From assembly GCA_027596195.1 (NCBI GenBank), contig JADGJG010000919.1, positions 1-10,900 on the forward strand: a stretch of 10,900 nt of DNA, written 5' to 3'. Shown piece by piece: positions 6,990 to 10,900 of the stretch (the first letter of the stretch is position 1; every line of letters begins with the position of its first letter). The position numbers and the translations under genes were made by a program. The notes beneath the pieces were generated by a model. The model was given only the letters and a program-made list of their open reading frames with translations. It was not told the origin of the DNA and ran no database searches. The DNA is from Podochytrium sp. JEL0797 (Eukaryota > Chytridiomycota > Chytridiomycetes > Chytridiales > Chytriomycetaceae).

Positions 6990-8109
6990 TTAAAGCTTGT
7001 TGAAAGCAGCAATATCAACAGACTGCACATAGTCCTCGAAAGCACAAATAGTGTCAGTCAAGTCATCCACTCCAACCTTGTCATCCTCCACAACAGCAGT
7101 GATCACAAGCTTCTTGATTCCGTATCCGATAGCCTGGAGCTTTCCAGTTCCCCACACGAGTCCATCCATCTGGATCTTGCGGATCTCAGCTTCCATGGCC
7201 TTCATGTCGGTCTCGTCGTCCCATGGCTTGACGTCCATGATGACCATCGACTTGGCGATAGTCTTGGGCTCTGACAAGGGAAGTGGGGGATTAGAATTGG
7301 AGTGGGAAACGGGGGAGAAGAGGGAGAGAGAGTGAGAGAGAAGAACGGGTCAGATTTCACGAAATTAGGTAGCTCGAAGGTGGTAACATCAGTTGGAAAG
7401 AGTCTCAAAACGAAACAGCTTTCCGTGAGACAAATGCCGGTATCATCGTGCCCAGAACAAAACAAGGGCGAAAAAAGGGAACGGGGCGAAACACGAAAAA
7501 CAAAATACTCACTGGCAGCCTTCTTGGCGTTGTACTCCTTCAAACGCGCAGCAACAATCGCAGCCTTCTCGGCATCCTCCTCCTCATCGTCGGAAGCAAA
7601 GAGGTCAAAGTCCTCCTCCTCCTCAGCGGCAGCCTTGGCAGGGGCAGCCTTGGCAGCGGGGGCAGCAGCCTTGACGGCAGCATAGGCAGTGAGAGCCTTC
7701 TTGGTGCCTGGGAACTTGGCCGTCTTTCCGCCGCGAGCCAAGATGTGGTTGTACCAACGGGCGACGTGGGGGAATTGGGCGGAGGGGGCAGCGAGGACCT
7801 CGAAGACGGCAATGTCGGCTTGGGTGGCGACGAATCTGGTTGGGTGAAAGGTGATTCGTTAGAAATTGTGCAGAGACGAGGGAGAAGGGAGTGAATGGGA
7901 TTGAGGGATGGACAAAGTCAGAAACGCCTTGCGGCTTGGGTTTCTAATCTATCTCGGGGTCTTACGCCGATCATAAACACGGACCAATTGGTATCATCAT
8001 GTTTGTCCATCGCTTGTGTTGCAAGAGAGAGAAAATATACAACAACTCACCCATCAATGTAGGAGTGCTCCTCAAGGAAGTTGTTGAGAGTGGCAAGATC
8101 GACTGGCAT
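6990..8109 (-). CDS. EFB1: Elongation factor 1-beta (eEF1B alpha)
   Basis: Three exons, 8109-8051, 7835-7513 and 7270-6990, encode 220 residues (family about 206-225). The protein is the guanine nucleotide exchange factor that recycles eEF1A-GDP to eEF1A-GTP in translation elongation. The N-terminal ~65 residues are the GST-C-like part ([13 protein letters not shown], then [20 protein letters not shown] and VARWYNHI). An Ala/Lys-rich linker follows, then an acidic region with [10 protein letters not shown], the usual casein kinase 2 type site. The C-terminal exchange domain runs from about residue 128 ([35 protein letters not shown]) to the classic end [16 protein letters not shown]. Introns are 215 nt (GTGAGT, holds a snoRNA) and 242 nt (GTGAGT), long for this window. 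AATAAA lies 12 nt after the stop (6972-6977). Confidence 0.96.
7908..8010 (-). ncRNA. snR18: Box C/D snoRNA U18 (snR18) in intron 1 of the EF-1beta gene
   Basis: On the minus strand, box C ATGATGA is at 8000-7994 and box D CTGA at 7921-7918, both perfect. They are enclosed by a perfect 9-bp stem, ATGGACAAA (8010-8002) with TTTGTCCAT (7916-7908), one unpaired C on each side. The 13 nt TTGGTCCGTGTTT directly precede an ATGA that can serve as box D'. They are complementary to AAACACGGACCAA, a universally conserved segment of 25S/28S rRNA. Counting five nucleotides upstream of D' places the methyl group on the A of ACGGACC. This corresponds to yeast A649, with C650 next to it, the known U18 targets. 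In S. cerevisiae, SNR18 also lies in the intron of EFB1. The intron is spliced from the same strand, so the RNA is probably released from the lariat. No good C' box was found. Confidence 0.93.
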
Positions 8110-8143
8110 TGTTCTAATAATTCGATGCGTTAGAATGGATCGA

Positions 8144-8173
8144 AAGGGGAGAGAGAGAGGGTGGGAGAGAGTG
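8144..8173 (-). promoter_or_regulatory. Pyrimidine-rich tract upstream of EF-1beta
   Basis: On the minus strand this is an almost pure C/T run with CTCTCTC units, about 35-65 nt before the EF-1beta ATG. C/T-rich blocks near the transcription start are common in highly expressed fungal genes. I infer a promoter/5' leader role; no TATA box is obvious. Confidence 0.4.
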
Positions 8174-8987
8174 GTTGTAGTCTCATGGATTGTTCACCAT
8201 TTACGTTAATCACAGGGGATCATTTGTCTCTATCTACTTTTTGTATGTTGTTATAATCTTCGACTGGCTGCGGATGCGTGGGATGCGGCGGTGGAACGGG
8301 GAGACACAGGGTGGAAACTCACGCTTTTGGGTTGGAAAAAAATCAAAAAACGAAAAAAAAAAATCGCCAACTCGCTTTCGCAACAAAGACCCGAATGCGA
8401 GCAAAAGAAAAAACCCGATTACGCGAGGTTGAATCGTCGCTTGGAGAAGCAATACGCATTCTCCTGGAACAGATCCGGATGCTTCAAGAACTACACAAAC
8501 CACACCCACAATACCCCATGCTCCGATCAAATGCTCCCTTCCTAAATTTATTTAACCGGCAACTTTTAACGCGTTCAATTCGAAGAAAATTGATGACGCC
8601 AACAGTGTTTCGATTCTTTCAGATGGAGGGCGAGGGGGAATCACAACCTGGCAATGCACGATGAACTGCGGGATTTCAAACTGGGATGCGAACTCGGGAA
8701 ACCCCGTTATTCTAGTCCACCCACAATTTGAGGGCACGGCGAGGCATGCGCCGTTCAGGGAGTCACATTGATTTCCATTCATTTTCGCATGATTTTCGGC
8801 TCAGTTCACTCTTATTCGCGTTTTTAGCCTTAGTTGTGTTTTTATTCTTTCTTTGCGCATGAGTTGAAGTGGGTCGAGTGGGCCTCGACTTGGCGGGACC
8901 AAATGGCCAAGGCGGGCACGCTGAATAAAAAAAAGAATGAAAGGAAGCACCACCCCGCCCGCAAATCCCGTTCGAAGAAAATCCACA
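8174..8987. other. Intergenic region, no firm gene
   Basis: About 810 bp between the divergent EF-1beta and membrane-protein genes. It contains an A-rich stretch (about 8336-8365). Overlapping short open frames on both strands have no recognisable family. One of them (8552-8782, minus) has plausible codon use and is listed separately as a weak candidate. The rest is probably promoter and leader sequence. Confidence 0.5.
8552..8782 (-). CDS. Candidate small ORF, 76 residues, unrecognised
   Basis: Reads from an ATG (MNGNQCDSLNGACLAVPSNC...) to TAA, with no family resemblance that I recognise and no clear signal peptide or membrane helix. In its favour, codons are mixed and not low complexity, and an AATAAA (minus strand, 8547-8552) overlaps the stop codon, as in two better-supported genes of this window. 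Against it, it is short, and an overlapping plus-strand frame is also open. It could equally be non-coding 5' sequence of the membrane-protein gene. Confidence 0.25.
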   Translation of the reverse strand: MNGNQCDSLNGACLAVPSNCGWTRITGFPEFASQFEIPQFIVHCQVVIPPRPPSERIETLLASSIFFELNALKVAG

Positions 8988-9895
8988 ATGCCCGCCACAT
9001 CCAGCGAAGAAGCAACACTGCACATCAACGATCCCACTGCAACAGCATACAAACCCCCAACCCCAACTCGATGGGAACGGATCTACTCGTGGGGATACTT
9101 GACGATTCGCAGCGTCCTCTCCGGCGCAATCTCAGGAGGTGAGCGCGCGAGGCTCAGATCATCAATGTCGGAATCTGACTGGTCGGAACACAGCAATCAA
9201 CTTTGGAATCGCTTGGGCAATGTACCATCCCGCCTCAACCCCAATGCCAACCGGAATCGCCTTTCCCTCAACTCTCCTCGGTGATTTCGTCGTAACGACC
9301 TTGATCCAAGGATTTATAATCTGGAACGTGAGCGTACTAGGAACCTACGGCGATTTCCGTTCAGGTGCGGGGGTGCAGTGCGCCACAAGTCATATTAGTC
9401 ATACCACGAAACTAACTGTCATCAACCTCCACAGGGTTAGGAAAGCCATACCTAGTCGGAACTCAATTCCTCGTCACATTTGCGGAATGCCAAGAAGGCA
9501 CTTCCCTCTCCTCCCGCTTCCTAAAATTCTGGATCCCCCCCTCCTACAAACTCGACGTATTCGTATCCGGAGTCCACCGCGCAGATCGAATCTCCCGAAT
9601 CAAGCGGCTCCTAAAAATGGCTCTCCTCTCCGCCATAATTTCCGTATTCCTATACATCCCGCTGACACTCGGGATCGTGTTTGGGAGGTTCGGAACGGGG
9701 GTGTATCAGCGACAAGACGCCATCAACACGAAAACAGTGTTTGCAGCCATTATTGGGTTTTTGTCGTCGGTTTGGATTTCTTGGTTCGTGATGGTGGGGT
9801 GGCAGTTGAATCATCAGTTGGAGGTTGTGAAGTGTGAAACGAGTGTTGAGCGGAATGCTGAGGAAGACTTAAGTGGGCATTGTCACTCTTCGTGA
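8988..9895 (+). CDS. Four-helix fungal membrane protein, possibly DUF2456 family
   Basis: Three exons, 8988-9138, 9194-9364 and 9435-9895, are separated by 55-nt (GTGAGC..CAG) and 70-nt (GTGCGG..CAG) introns and encode 260 residues. Predicted membrane segments by eye are about residues 36-62 (SVLSGAISGAINFGIAWAMY across the first splice), 78-98 (LGDFVVTTLIQGFIIWNVSV), 169-190 (MALLSAIISVFLYIPLTLGI) and 208-230 (VFAAIIGFLSSVWISWFVMV). The pattern AINF-IA-AMY...FPSTLLGD-VVT--IQ recalls the fungal family of unknown function DUF2456; this is from memory and uncertain. No catalytic motif is seen. An in-frame ATG at 8937 would add 17 basic residues; I prefer 8988. The end of the last exon is duplicated just downstream. 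Confidence 0.75.
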
Positions 9896-10206
9896 TTTAA
9901 TACATTGTTGTGTTTATAATCGTCGCAATGAAAACTTGATTGCTGTCCCGTCCCTTTCTCAAACCTTTCGAAAATCAGTGTTTGCTGCCATTATTGGGTT
10001 TTTGTCGTCGGCTTGGATTTCTTGATTCGTGATGGTGGGATGGCAGTTGAATCATCAGTTGGAGACAGTGAAGTGTGAAACTAGAGTGGAGCAGAATGCT
10101 GAGGAAGACTCGAGCAGGCATTGCCACTCTTCATGATTTTTATTGTTGTGTTTATGAGTGTCGCAATGAAACCCTGATTGCTTTCCCGTCCCTCCCTCAA
10201 ACCCTG
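9729..10206 (+). repeat. Tandem duplication of the membrane-protein gene 3' end, period 240-241 bp
   Basis: Copy 1 (9729-9968) is the last ~165 nt of the coding exon plus about 75 nt of 3' flank. Copy 2 (9969-10206) repeats it with scattered substitutions and almost no indels. Both start with cgaaaa-cagtgtttgc and end with the cccgtccct-tcaaacc stretch. The match is high, roughly 85-90% by eye. Confidence 0.92.
9978..10136 (+). pseudogene. Broken duplicate of the membrane-protein C-terminus
   Basis: Copy 2 of the tandem duplication still reads VFAAIIGFLSSAWIS in the parental frame. The Trp codon TGG (9782-9784 in the parent) has become TGA (10023-10025). After the stop the frame continues FVMVGWQLNHQLETVKCET to the same HCHSS end and TGA (10134-10136). 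About seven of 53 codons change the residue. There is no start or upstream exon of its own, so it is a non-functional gene fragment, unless it is used as part of the 3' untranslated region. Confidence 0.8.
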
Positions 10207-10900
10207 TCAATAATCAACAGACGCAATTTTCGTAACAGACGCGGTCCAGCCAGCAAGTAGTCTTGATCTACACCATTGCCAGTTTGATAGCATTGGCCCA
10301 TGAAATATTGACCACTAACATCCCCTTGCTCTGCAGATTTGAGGTACCATGCAACAGCCTCAGATTGATCTTTATCCACACCTTCACCACTGTCGTAGCA
10401 GAAGCACAGGAGACATTGAGCTTCAGCATGCCCTTGCTCAGCAGCTTTGCGGGACCAGAATGCAGCCTTGGTATGATCCACATCAGGAGACTCCGGGTCC
10501 TCGAGACCATCATATTTGATTCCCAGCTTGTACTGACTCTCAGCGTCTCCAGCTTCAGCAGCAGCAATGAGAGGATCCAAAATGTGGGCAGGGGCAGCAG
10601 TGGGCACAGACTTGGTAGCTACCACCTTCTATGGCATTCTTGACTTGGACTTGGAGAGACTCTGGATATCCATGGGTGCAGTCAATATACTAAATATTTC
10701 AAAGATGTCAGACAAGGATTAAGAGAAGAAGGGATGATTTTCATACCAAAGCGTCTTGGGAAATGAAGCCAAGCTCAGATATGTCCCAGGAAGAGGCTTT
10801 GTGTTAGGAACTGGCTGGAGAGGAGGGAAGCCAACAAGAGATGAAGCTCTTGAGGGTGAACACTTGAGAAGCCTTCTCTGTGAGGAAGCAGGAGAGAGGG
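10197..10900 (-). pseudogene. Kinase C-lobe plus Sel1-repeat gene remnant, partial
   Basis: One minus-strand frame runs from the window edge (10898) to a TGA at 10197, interrupted only by TAA (10719-10721) and TAG (10629-10631). The first part reads GFPPLQPVPNTKPLPG, then LWYENHPFFS-stop-SLSDIFEIF. This matches the end of a tyrosine-kinase-like domain (PPLPP.PN...L...CW...P..RPSLSEIFE). After the TAG come two to three Sel1-type repeats: AAEAGDAESQYKLGIKYDG, KAAEQGHAEAQ-LL-FCYDSGEGV, KSAEQGDVSGQYFMGQCYQT. The repeat pattern fades near 10256, and the frame runs into the tandem duplication. Kinase-Sel1 proteins are common in early-diverging fungi. The TAA could instead lie in a 57-nt GTATGA..TTTAG intron; the TAG is harder to explain away. 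Confidence 0.6.

Noticed and set aside
7346..7455. Possible second box C/D snoRNA in EF-1beta intron 2
   Set aside because: The C-like box (ATGATAC) loses the G that pairs with box D, the flanking stem is at most four pairs, and no rRNA complementarity was recognised at the guide positions.
8234..8664. Overlapping frames on both strands upstream of EF-1beta (for example a Lys-rich one and a helix-like TRLREVESSLGEAIRILLEQ)
   Set aside because: They contradict each other, contain A-rich low complexity and match no family I know.

Overview
The window looks like nuclear DNA of a fungus, most likely an early-diverging, chytrid-like one. Genes are split by short GT..AG introns (53-70 nt in most cases). 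Intergenic distances are small, and AATAAA hexamers lie at or just after stop codons. The orotate phosphoribosyltransferase is a stand-alone fungal/gammaproteobacterial-type enzyme, not the animal/plant UMP synthase fusion. The chytrid placement is inference from gene content (coiled-coil F-box protein, FYR-domain protein, kinase-Sel1 remnant) and was not tested.

Layout, left to right. An F-box protein gene lies on the minus strand (109-1122). A gene-poor stretch follows, with a diverged tandem repeat of about 270 bp (about 1255-1970) and a GTA microsatellite. Next is a small minus-strand gene (2440-2889) with an RVxF-like motif. A spacer of about 840 bp carries a perfect inverted repeat containing two CACGTG boxes. 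Then comes a compact block. Orotate phosphoribosyltransferase (3734-4645, +, one 243-nt intron) is followed 84 bp later by RNA polymerase III subunit RPC11 (4730-5100, +, one 53-nt intron). RPC11 converges, with 33 bp between stop codons, on a six-exon FYRN/FYRC-domain gene (5134-6806, -). Elongation factor 1-beta follows (6990-8109, -, three exons).

The most informative element is inside intron 1 of the EF-1beta gene. It is a complete box C/D snoRNA (7908-8010, -) with perfect C and D boxes, a 9-bp terminal stem and a 13-nt guide. The guide matches the conserved 25S rRNA segment AAACACGGACCAA. This is U18/snR18, which baker's yeast also carries in the intron of its EF-1beta gene, EFB1. The FYR-domain gene appears to contain a 9-nt microexon.

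The right end (8988-10900) holds a four-helix membrane protein gene (+). Its last ~240 bp are duplicated in tandem, and the second copy is broken by a stop codon. Beyond that lies a minus-strand remnant of a protein kinase-Sel1 repeat gene with in-frame stops, truncated near the duplication edge.

Most of the recognised genes are housekeeping genes (pyrimidine synthesis, Pol III transcription, translation elongation, rRNA methylation). No CRISPR array, transposase, tRNA or rRNA gene was seen.
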